NCBI GenBank assembly: GCA_028871195.1
Contig: JAGWNT010000093.1
Coordinates: 1 to 15,248, forward strand
DNA length: 15,248 nucleotides
Direction of reading: 5' to 3'
Source: REEB85 sp018971455
Lineage (GTDB): Bacteria; Pseudomonadota; Alphaproteobacteria; Acetobacterales; Acetobacteraceae
Part shown: positions 7,557 through 14,106 of the stretch, piece after piece
Position numbering within the stretch: the first letter of the stretch is position 1
How the letters are laid out: each line of letters begins with the position of its first letter
The notes under the pieces: generated by a model
Seen by the model: only the letters and a program-made list of their open reading frames with translations
Database searches by the model: none
Told to the model about the DNA's origin: nothing
Position numbers and translations under genes: made by a program

Positions 7557-9008
7557 ATGACGGCGGCGCAGACGCTGCCGGCACCGGCGGCGTCCCGGCC
7601 GGCCTGGTATCGCCGGCTGCGCCGCCGCTTCGTGCCGGACCGGCTGTTCCGCTCGACCGGCGCGCGCTTCGGCGTGATCTATGCCGTGCTGTTCGGCATC
7701 AGCGCGGTGGCGCTGGCGGCCTTCCTGTGGTGGTCCACCGCCGGCCTGCTCGACCGCCAGACGACGACGGCGATCAACTCCGACGCGCAGGCGCTGGGCG
7801 AGCGCTATACCGAGGGCGGGCCGGCCGCCCTCGTCGATGCGATCGACCAGCGCCTGATCAACAATGTCGATGACGACGCGATCTATCTGCTGGTCGGCCC
7901 GGATTTCCAGCGCATCGCCGGCAATCTGGAGCGCTGGCCGGCGCAGGTGACGATGGACGTGGACTGGGCGGAGCTCTCGATCGACCGCGCCGGCATCAAG
8001 GGCCGCGCACGGGTGCGCAATTTCGACCTGCCGGGCAATTTCCATCTGCTCATCGGCCGCGACGTGGAGGCGCGCAACCATCTGCAGGCGATGCTGGCCG
8101 GCGCGCTGCTGTGGGCGGCGGGCATCGCGGTCGCACTCGGCAGCGTCGGCGCCTGGGCGGTGCGCGGGCTGTTCCGCGTGACGCTGGCCGACGTGTCGGC
8201 GATCGCCACAGCGATCGGCGCCGGCGACCTCACGCGCCGGGTGCGGGTCAGCGGCCATGGCGACGAGTTCGATCAGCTCGGCGAGACCATCAACGACATG
8301 CTCGACCGCATCGCCCGCCTGATGGATGGCGTGCGCCAGGTCTCCAACGCCATCGCCCATGATCTGCGCACGCCGATCACCCGCGCCCGCGCGCGGCTGG
8401 AGGACGCCGCCATGCATGCGGCCTCGCGCGAGGATCTCGAAGCGGCGATCGAGCGCGCGCAGGCCGATCTCGACGGCGTGGTGGCGGTGTTCCAGGCGCT
8501 GCTGCGCATTGCCGAGATCGAGGCGGGCGCGCGCCGCTCGGCGTTCGCGCCGGTCGATCTCGCGCCGCTGCTCGGCGACCTCGCCGAACTCTACGAGGCC
8601 GCCGCCGAGGCGCGCGGGCAGGTGCTGCGCCCCGACCTGCCGGCCGCCATGCCCCTCTACGGCGACCGCGACATGATCCAGCAGGCGATCGCCAACCTGC
8701 TCGACAATGCGCTGAAATTCTCCCCCGATGGCGGGCAGATCGAGCTCTCGGCGACGGCGACGGCGGACGGGTTCAGAATCGTCGTCGCCGATCACGGGCC
8801 GGGCATTCCCGAAGAGGACCGCACCCGCGCCACCGAGCGCTTCTATCGCGGCGAACAGGCGCGCAGCACGCCGGGCTCGGGGCTCGGGCTGGCGCTGGTC
8901 CAGGCGGTGGCGACGCTGCATGGCGGCGTGCTGACGCTGGAGGACAACGCGCCGGGGCTGCGCGCCGTGCTGCGCCTGCCGCGCGGCGAGACGGCCACGC
9001 CCGGCTGA
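7557..9008 (+). CDS. Sensor histidine kinase (HAMP-HisKA-HATPase), partner of the upstream regulator
   Basis: This is a membrane sensor kinase of 483 residues. A basic N-terminus (about 14-37) is followed by TM1 (about 38-60), a periplasmic sensor region of about 115 residues (61-177), TM2 (about 178-200), HAMP (about 201-255) and the dimerisation/phospho-acceptor helix with His268 (NAIAHDLRTP). The ATPase domain has the N-box NLLDNALKF (380-388, Asn384), G1 DHGPGIP (412-418), F-box ERFYRG and G2 GSGLGL (440-445). All catalytic motifs are intact. The periplasmic region has no cysteines and no recognisable ligand-binding motif, so the stimulus is unknown. The start ATG at 7557 has only a weak G-rich ribosome site. 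The preceding regulator gene is the obvious partner, and a small exported protein gene follows. The kinase type resembles the QseC/CusS/TctE group only in general layout. Confidence 0.95.
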   Translation: MTAAQTLPAPAASRPAWYRRLRRRFVPDRLFRSTGARFGVIYAVLFGISAVALAAFLWWSTAGLLDRQTTTAINSDAQALGERYTEGGPAALVDAIDQRLINNVDDDAIYLLVGPDFQRIAGNLERWPAQVTMDVDWAELSIDRAGIKGRARVRNFDLPGNFHLLIGRDVEARNHLQAMLAGALLWAAGIAVALGSVGAWAVRGLFRVTLADVSAIATAIGAGDLTRRVRVSGHGDEFDQLGETINDMLDRIARLMDGVRQVSNAIAHDLRTPITRARARLEDAAMHAASREDLEAAIERAQADLDGVVAVFQALLRIAEIEAGARRSAFAPVDLAPLLGDLAELYEAAAEARGQVLRPDLPAAMPLYGDRDMIQQAIANLLDNALKFSPDGGQIELSATATADGFRIVVADHGPGIPEEDRTRATERFYRGEQARSTPGSGLGLALVQAVATLHGGVLTLEDNAPGLRAVLRLPRGETATPG

Positions 9009-9009
9009 A

Positions 9010-9025
9010 ATGAACGCATCTTCAT
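9010..9025. promoter_or_regulatory. Short A/T-rich inverted repeat upstream of the small exported protein
   Basis: ATGAA-N6-TTCAT at 9010-9025 starts just after the kinase stop codon. It is one of few A/T-rich spots in this operon, so it could be an operator or part of a promoter for the small gene. The arms are only 5 bp and could arise by chance, and I did not see a second copy in the window. Confidence 0.2.
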
Positions 9026-9071
9026 CCCGCCGCCCATGGACCGCGCGCGGCGCATGGGGATGATGGGCGCC

Positions 9072-9371
9072 ATGTCCCGCGTTTCGCGCCTGCTGGCGAG
9101 CATTCTCCTGCTCGGCATGGTTCCTGCCGTGCCGGCGCTGGCGCAGCATGGCGCCGATGAGGGGCGGCCGATGCGGGTGATCACCGACACGCCGGAGTTC
9201 TGCCATCGGCTGGCCGGCGAATTCGCCGCCGAGCAGCGCGCGGCGCTGCGCCCGCACCCGGTGGCCCACGACCTTGCGCTGACCGGCGAGCGCATGTGCG
9301 GCAACGGCCAGATCCGCCCCGGCATCATGCGCCTGCGCCGTGCCCTGCAGATCCTGCGCCGGCAGGAATAG
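9072..9371 (+). CDS. Small exported protein with two cysteines, function unknown
   Basis: This is a predicted periplasmic protein of 99 residues (111 if started at the in-frame ATG at 9036). Residues 1-24 are a clear Sec signal peptide with a hydrophobic core and an ALA-Q cleavage site, which is why I prefer the ATG at 9072. The mature part is about 75 residues, largely helical in character. It has two cysteines, C44 (TPEFCHRL) and C76 (GERMCGNG), that could form one disulfide, and a basic C-terminal helix (IMRLRRALQILRR). From memory it resembles small uncharacterised proteins of Acetobacteraceae with a TPEYC...GxxMC...G...LRRA pattern, but I cannot assign a function. It begins 63 nt after the kinase stop and may be part of the two-component operon, as an accessory sensor or a target. 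A DsbD homologue in the same window could act on its cysteines, which is speculative. Confidence 0.7.
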   Translation: MSRVSRLLASILLLGMVPAVPALAQHGADEGRPMRVITDTPEFCHRLAGEFAAEQRAALRPHPVAHDLALTGERMCGNGQIRPGIMRLRRALQILRRQE

Positions 9372-9419
9372 CGCGCCCGGCTTGACGTGACGCGCCAAGC
9401 ATGGCCACCACGGGCGGGC

Positions 9420-11297
9420 ATGGATCGCGCCAATCGTCAGCGGGTGAAGGGACCATCGGGCCAGGCGCCCCAACGCGGCACGGCGCCACGGGGAACGCCG
9501 CCGCGCGCCGCGCCGGCCAGGGGTGCCGCCGGACGGCGCGGGCCGGGCCCGAAGCGGCGGCGCTGGGGGCTGCTGACCTGGCTCATCATGATCGTGGTGT
9601 GGGGCGGGCTTGCCGGTGCCGGCGTGCTGCTGTGGTTCGCCTGGGACCTGCCGCGCCCGGCGGCGGCGCTGGACGCGGCGCGGCGGCCGAGCCTGACCTT
9701 GCAGGACCGCTCCGGCGCGGTGTTCGCGACCTTCGGCGACGTGGTGGGCGACCCGCTGCGGCTGTCGGACATGCCGGCCTATCTGCCGGCGGCCGCGGTG
9801 GCGGTGGAGGATCGGCGCTACTGGCAGCATGGCGGTTTCGACCTGCTCGGCATCCTGCGCGCCGCCTGGGTCGATCTGCGGGCGCGGCGCATCGTGCAGG
9901 GCGGCTCGACCATCGCCCAGCAGGTCGCCAAGACGCTGTTCCTCAGCAATGCGCGCACGCTGCGCCGCAAGGTGCAGGAGGTGCTGCTGACGCTGTGGCT
10001 CGAACAGCATTTCACCAAGCGCGAAATCCTCGAGATCTGGCTCAACCGCGTCTATCTCGGCTCCGGCGCCTGGGGGGTGGATGCGGCGGCGCATATCTAT
10101 TTCGGCGTCTCGGCGCGGCACGTAAATCTGTGGCAGGCGGCGATGATCGCCGGCCTGCCGCGGGCGCCGTCGCGCTTCTCGCCCCGCGTCAACCCGCAGC
10201 TGGCGACCGCGCGGGCGCGCGAGGTGCTGACGGCGATGGCCGAGACCGGGGTGATCACGCCCGCCCAGGCGCAGGCCGCCTCCGCCCAGATCGCCCTGCC
10301 GGCGCCGCCGCCGGCGGCGGCCGGATGGTTTGCCGACTGGGCCGCCGAGCGGGCCGTGGCGCGGCTGCCGCCAGGCGCCGACGCGGTGGTGCACACCACG
10401 CTCGATCTGCCGATGCAGCGCGCCGTCGATGCCAGGCTCGGCGCCATGATGGCCGGGCCCGCGGCGACGGCCGGGGCGAGCCAGGCCGCGGTGGTGGTGC
10501 TCGACGCGACCAGCGGCGCGGTGCGCGCCATGGCCGGCGGGCGGGATTACCGCACCAGCCCGTACAACCGTGCCGTGCTCGCCCGCCGCCAGCCGGGCTC
10601 GACCTTCAAGCCGTTCGTCTGGCTCGCCGCCCTCGAGAAAGGCGCGCGGCCGGACGACACCGTGCTCGACGCGCCGATCCGCGTCGGCGGCTGGGCGCCG
10701 GCCGATTACGAGCGGCATTTCCTGGGACCGATCACGCTGGAGGAGGCGCTGGCGCAATCGGTCAACACCGCCGCCGTGCGCCTGCTGCTGCAGGCCGGCG
10801 GGCCGCGCGCGGTGGCGGCGGTGGCGCACCGGCTGGGCATCGCCGACGCGCTGCCCGACGATGCCTCGCTGGCGCTCGGCACCGGCGAGGTCGGGCTGCT
10901 GGAGATGGCCGGAGCCTATGCGAGCTTCTTCAATGGCGGCTTCCGCGTGGCGCCGATGGCCACCCAGGCGCTGCTGGCGGACGGACGCCCCGTCGCCCTC
11001 GGCCATGCGGCGCCGGTGCGCGTCGTCGATCCCAACCTCGCGGCGATGATGGTGCGCATGATGGCCGCCGTGGTGTCACGCGGCACCGGGCGGGCGGCCG
11101 CCCTGGCGGGCCATGTGGTGGCCGGCAAGACCGGCACCTCGCAGGGCTATCACGATGCCTGGTTCATCGGCTGGACGGGCAACCTGGTCATCGGCGTGTG
11201 GATGGGCAATGACGACAACGCGCCGATGAAGGGCATCGTCGGCGGCGCCCTGCCGGCCCGGCTGTTCCACGAGATCGCACAGGACATCGCCCGTTGA
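9420..11297 (+). CDS. Class A penicillin-binding protein (PBP1A family, glycosyltransferase-transpeptidase)
   Basis: This is a bifunctional peptidoglycan synthase anchored in the inner membrane. The start used (ATG 9420, 625 aa) is one choice; a GTG at 9387 would add 11 residues, and neither has a strong ribosome site. Numbering from 9420, a basic, proline-rich cytoplasmic tail (about 1-49) precedes a single TM helix (about 50-73). The GT51 domain (about 100-260) has catalytic Glu130 in VEDRRYW and the GGSTIAQQVAK block. The transpeptidase domain (about 325-610) has SxxK at Ser394-Lys397 (PGSTFKPF), SVN at 447-449 and KTGT at 570-573. All catalytic residues are present. At this length it lacks the OB-type insertion of E. 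coli PBP1A (about 850 aa), so it is a compact form. It follows the two-component cluster by about 48 nt in the same direction. The 3' end runs into a palindromic element 16 nt after the stop. Confidence 0.92.
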   Translation: MDRANRQRVKGPSGQAPQRGTAPRGTPPRAAPARGAAGRRGPGPKRRRWGLLTWLIMIVVWGGLAGAGVLLWFAWDLPRPAAALDAARRPSLTLQDRSGAVFATFGDVVGDPLRLSDMPAYLPAAAVAVEDRRYWQHGGFDLLGILRAAWVDLRARRIVQGGSTIAQQVAKTLFLSNARTLRRKVQEVLLTLWLEQHFTKREILEIWLNRVYLGSGAWGVDAAAHIYFGVSARHVNLWQAAMIAGLPRAPSRFSPRVNPQLATARAREVLTAMAETGVITPAQAQAASAQIALPAPPPAAAGWFADWAAERAVARLPPGADAVVHTTLDLPMQRAVDARLGAMMAGPAATAGASQAAVVVLDATSGAVRAMAGGRDYRTSPYNRAVLARRQPGSTFKPFVWLAALEKGARPDDTVLDAPIRVGGWAPADYERHFLGPITLEEALAQSVNTAAVRLLLQAGGPRAVAAVAHRLGIADALPDDASLALGTGEVGLLEMAGAYASFFNGGFRVAPMATQALLADGRPVALGHAAPVRVVDPNLAAMMVRMMAAVVSRGTGRAAALAGHVVAGKTGTSQGYHDAWFIGWTGNLVIGVWMGNDDNAPMKGIVGGALPARLFHEIAQDIAR

Positions 11298-11315
11298 GGG
11301 CGGGCGCCCTGCCGC

Positions 11316-11382
11316 GCTGGAGCAACGTCCGATCCGACTGAGCCGCTTCGCGGTCAGTCAGATCGGACCAAGTTGCTCTGGC
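11316..11382 (+). terminator. Large hairpin downstream of the PBP gene
   Basis: Nested stems are visible: GCTGGAGCAAC (11316-11326) with GTTGCTCTGGC (11372-11382) including two G-U pairs; GTCCGATC (11327-11334) with GATCGGAC (11361-11368); GACTGA (11336-11341) with TCAGTC (11354-11359); and CCGC with GCGG around a 3-nt loop (11347-11349). A TTTT run follows at 11390-11393. It begins 18 nt after the PBP stop and probably terminates that transcript. It is the left half of the palindromic element described separately. Confidence 0.65.
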
Positions 11383-11446
11383 ATTCATGTTTTCCAGCGC
11401 ACCTTCATCCGGCCTGATGAGGCCATCAGGCCGGATCGTGCTCTAG
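11317..11446. repeat. Compound palindromic intergenic element (MITE- or REP-like)
   Basis: About 130 bp between the convergent PBP and maeB genes consist of two adjacent hairpins bounded by imperfect terminal inverted repeats: CTGGAGCAACGTCCGATCC on the left (11317-11335), and CTAGAGCACGATCC reading inward from the right (11433-11446). The first hairpin has arms differing by a 3-nt TTG present only on the right side. The second has a perfect 12-bp stem. The right end contains the maeB stop codon. The layout recalls short mobile palindromic repeats of alphaproteobacteria whose ends read TAGAGCA. There is no second copy in the window, so mobility or multicopy status is not shown. Confidence 0.5.
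11407..11436 (-). terminator. Perfect 12-bp hairpin downstream of maeB
   Basis: ATCCGGCCTGAT (11407-11418) and ATCAGGCCGGAT (11425-11436) form a perfect 12-bp stem with a 6-nt loop (GAGGCC). It starts 6 nt after the maeB stop on the minus strand, well placed as its terminator or 3'-end stabiliser. No T-tract follows on that strand. It is the right half of the palindromic element. Confidence 0.6.
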
Positions 11447-13728
11447 GTCCGGCAGGTCTGGTGGGCGGCGAGGGTGGCGATGTCGACGATGCGGCTCACC
11501 GAGGCGTCCATCGGCACCAGCTGGGCGGCATGCGACAGCCCCATGATCAGCGGCCCGATGGTGCCGCCGCCGCCCAGGCGCGGGGCGAGGCGCGAGGTGA
11601 TGTGTGCCGAGTGCAGGCCGGGCATCACCAGGATGTTCGCCGGCCCGGTGAGGCGGCAGAACGGGTAGAGCGCACGGTAGCCTTCATCGAGCGCCACGTC
11701 CGGGCTCATTTCGCCGTCATATTCGAAATCCACGCGCCTCTGGTCGAGGATCGCCACCGCCTCGCGCATGGTGTTGTCGGTGACGTCCATCGGATCGCCG
11801 AAGGTGGAGTGCGACATCAGCGCCACGCGCGGCTCATGGCCGAGGGCGCGTGCCGCGGCCGCGGCGCCGATCACGATGTCGGCCAGCTGGACCGGGTTGG
11901 GGCGGAAATGCATCAGCGTGTCGGCGATGAAGATCGCCCGCCCGCGCTCGCCGAGCATCAGCGACAGGCCGAAGCTGATCGCGCCGGGGGCCGGGTCGAT
12001 CACCTTGCCGATATCCTCCAGACACACCGCGGTCGAGCGCGTGAGCCCGGTGACCATGGCGTCCGCGTCCCCGGTCGCGACCATGCAGGCGGCGAAGATG
12101 TTGCGGTCCTGGTTGACCAGGCGCTGGCAGTCCCGCGCCATGTGGCCGCGCCGCTGCAGGCGGGCATAGAGGAATTCGGCATATTTGCGGTTGTTTCGCG
12201 ACAGCCGCGCATTGTGCACCTCGATGCCCTCGGCGACGCCGAGCCCGAGGCTCGCCATCGTTGCGCGCACGCGGTCCTCGCGCCCGATCAGCACCGGCGT
12301 GCCGTAGCCGGCATTGCGGAAAGCCACCGCCGCGCGCACGATCTTTTCCTCCTCGCCCTCGGCGAACACCACCCGCTTGGGCTCGGAGCGCACGCGCTCG
12401 CTGATCGCGTCGAGCGCGTTGGCGGTGGAATCCAGCCGGCCGGACAATTCGCGCTCGTAGCGGCGCAGATCGCTCAGCGGCGCGCGGGCGACACCGCTAT
12501 CCATCGCGGCCTTGGCCACCGCCGGCGCCAGGCGCGAGATCAGCCGCGGATCGAAGGCGTTCGGGATGATGTAGTCGGGGCCGAATTGCAGGCGCTTGCC
12601 GCTGCCGGCGGCATGCACCTCGTCGGGCACGTCCTCGCGCGCCAGCTGCGCCAGCGCCTCGGCGGCGGCGATTTTCATCGCCTCGTTGATGGTGCTCGCC
12701 CGCACGTCGAGCGCGCCGCGGAAGATGTAGGGAAAGCCGAGCACGTTGTTGACCTGGTTGGGATAGTCGCTGCGCCCGGTAGCGATGATGGCCTGCGGGC
12801 TGGCGGCGCGCGCCTCCTCGGGCGTGATCTCCGGGTCGGGGTTGGCCATGGCGAAGATGATCGGCCGGTCGGCCATCAGGCGCACCATCTCCTGCGTCAG
12901 CGCGCCCTTGGCCGACAGGCCGAAGAACACGTCCGCCCCCTCCAGCGCCTCGGTCAGCGTGCGGGCCCTGGTGGCGACCGCGTGGCCCGATTTCCACTGG
13001 TTCATGCCCTCGGTGCGGCCCTGGTAGACCACGCCCTTGGTGTCGCAGAGCGTGATGTGCTCGGGGCGCATGCCCATCGCCTTCAGCAGCTCGACGCAGG
13101 CGATCGCGGCCGCACCTGCGCCGTTGACGACGAGCCTGGTCGCCTTGAGCTCGCGCCCGGTCAGATGGCAGGCATTGATCAGGCCGGCGGCGGCGACGAT
13201 GGCGGTGCCGTGCTGGTCGTCATGGAAGACCGGGATGTCCATCATCTCGCGCAGCCGCTGCTCGATGATGAAGCATTCCGGCGCCTTGATGTCCTCGAGG
13301 TTGATGCCGCCGAAACTCGGGCCGAGATAGCGCACGCAATTGACCAGCGCGTCGACATCCTCGGTGTCGATGCACAGATCGATGCCGTCCACGTCGGCGA
13401 AGCGCTTGAACAGCGCGACCTTGCCCTCCATCACCGGCTTGCTGGCCAGCGCCCCGAGATTGCCCAGGCCGAGCACGGCGGTGCCGTTGGAGATCACGGC
13501 GACCATGTTGCCCTTGCTGGTGTATTCGTAGGCCAGGCGCGGATCGCGGGCGATGTGCAGGCAGGGTTCGGCGACGCCGGGCGAATAGGCCAGCGAGAGA
13601 TCGCGCGCCGTGGTCAGCGGCTTGGTCAGCCGGGTCGCCAGCTTGCCGGCGGGTGCCGCGGCGTGCATCGCCAGAGCGTCCTCGCCGGAGACATGCGCGG
13701 TGCGCGGATCGCTGCTGCCATCAGCCAT
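11443..13728 (-). CDS. maeB: NADP-dependent malic enzyme with C-terminal phosphotransacetylase-like domain
   Basis: This is a MaeB-type malic enzyme, which decarboxylates malate to pyruvate with formation of NADPH in the cytoplasm. It has 761 residues, the normal size for the hybrid form. The malic N-domain (about 25-160) has Tyr48 in LAYSPG, Lys103 in EGKVALFKRF and the metal ligands Glu145/Asp146 in LEDIKAPE. Asp170 is in VFHDDQHGTA, and a Rossmann nucleotide-binding motif GAGAAAIAC starts at 203. The C-terminal part (about 440-761) is the PTA_PTB domain (FAEGEEEKIVRAA), usually regulatory rather than catalytic. I use the ATG at 13728 because GGGGGAG lies 6 nt upstream. An ATG 60 nt further out adds residues unlike the family. 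The stop TAG (11443-11445) lies in the end of a palindromic element, so the last few residues may have been set by that insertion. mutS is divergent to its right, a neighbourhood I recall from other alphaproteobacteria. Confidence 0.95.
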   Translation of the reverse strand: MADGSSDPRTAHVSGEDALAMHAAAPAGKLATRLTKPLTTARDLSLAYSPGVAEPCLHIARDPRLAYEYTSKGNMVAVISNGTAVLGLGNLGALASKPVMEGKVALFKRFADVDGIDLCIDTEDVDALVNCVRYLGPSFGGINLEDIKAPECFIIEQRLREMMDIPVFHDDQHGTAIVAAAGLINACHLTGRELKATRLVVNGAGAAAIACVELLKAMGMRPEHITLCDTKGVVYQGRTEGMNQWKSGHAVATRARTLTEALEGADVFFGLSAKGALTQEMVRLMADRPIIFAMANPDPEITPEEARAASPQAIIATGRSDYPNQVNNVLGFPYIFRGALDVRASTINEAMKIAAAEALAQLAREDVPDEVHAAGSGKRLQFGPDYIIPNAFDPRLISRLAPAVAKAAMDSGVARAPLSDLRRYERELSGRLDSTANALDAISERVRSEPKRVVFAEGEEEKIVRAAVAFRNAGYGTPVLIGREDRVRATMASLGLGVAEGIEVHNARLSRNNRKYAEFLYARLQRRGHMARDCQRLVNQDRNIFAACMVATGDADAMVTGLTRSTAVCLEDIGKVIDPAPGAISFGLSLMLGERGRAIFIADTLMHFRPNPVQLADIVIGAAAAARALGHEPRVALMSHSTFGDPMDVTDNTMREAVAILDQRRVDFEYDGEMSPDVALDEGYRALYPFCRLTGPANILVMPGLHSAHITSRLAPRLGGGGTIGPLIMGLSHAAQLVPMDASVSRIVDIATLAAHQTCRT

Positions 13729-13741
13729 GGATATCTCCCCC
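13729..13741 (-). promoter_or_regulatory. Ribosome binding site deciding the maeB start
   Basis: On the minus strand GGGGGAG (13735-13741) is followed by 6 nt and then the ATG of maeB. This strong site favours the start at 13728 over the longer in-frame ATG at 13788. Confidence 0.65.
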
Positions 13742-13835
13742 GAAATTCTTGTTCCGTGTGCCCCTGATGGTCGGGCCTGCCGCATCATGGCCGGGCGGCC
13801 GCGTGGGGGAAAGCCCTGTTTGCATGGCTGCGGAC

Positions 13836-13864
13836 GGCGCCGCGCACCGATGCGGCGCGGCGCC
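13836..13864 (-). terminator. Strong GC hairpin after the small minus-strand reading frame
   Basis: GGCGCCGCGC (13836-13845) and GCGCGGCGCC (13855-13864) form a perfect 10-bp stem with a 9-nt loop. On the minus strand it directly abuts the stop codon (13865-13867) of the small reading frame. There is no T-tract. It may end that small transcript, or act in the leader of maeB downstream. Confidence 0.4.
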
Positions 13865-14056
13865 TCAGCGCGGCCCGGCGCGCCAGATCACCACCCGCTC
13901 GGACGCACCGGGGGCGTGGCCGGCCTCCTCCGCGGTGCAGGCGATGTCGGCCTCGTGCCAGCGGCTGAAGGCGGGTGCCGCATCGAGGATCGCCGCGCGC
14001 ACCGGATTGGCATAGGTGAAAAGCGCCGCGCGCCCGCTTGCCGCCGAGCCGGGCAA
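13865..14056 (-). CDS. Small hypothetical protein or gene remnant between maeB and mutS
   Basis: This is a possible 63-codon frame opening with TTG at 14056; the frame is open a further 48 nt upstream, to a stop at 14105-14107, without an ATG or GTG. From about residue 9 the sequence (RAALFTYANPVRAAILDAAP, then WHEADIACTAEEAG and VVIWRAGPR) has balanced, protein-like composition and strongly G/C-ending codons, unlike the arginine/proline-rich noise of other frames here. A strong hairpin starts exactly after its stop, which supports a real 3' end. I see no ribosome site and do not recognise the family. It could be a short real gene, or the surviving C-terminal piece of a larger one whose 5' end was lost next to mutS. 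The alternative frame of 103 codons over the same bases looks like shadow. Confidence 0.35.
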   Translation of the reverse strand: MPGSAASGRAALFTYANPVRAAILDAAPAFSRWHEADIACTAEEAGHAPGASERVVIWRAGPR

Positions 14057-14106
14057 CCGGCCGCGGCGCGGAGCGCTTTCTGCGCGGGCCGCGCATGGGC
14101 TAGATC

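Noticed and set aside
7326..11006. A minus-strand open frame of over 1200 codons opposite the regulator, kinase, small gene and PBP
   Set aside because: It reads as arginine/alanine/histidine-rich text with no recognisable domain, crosses four well-supported genes and their gaps, and is explained by the scarcity of stop codons in very GC-rich DNA.
11461..13767. A plus-strand open frame of 768 codons opposite maeB
   Set aside because: Composition is typical of antisense shadow (Q/H/R/G-rich) and no domain is visible, while maeB on the other strand is full length with all motifs.
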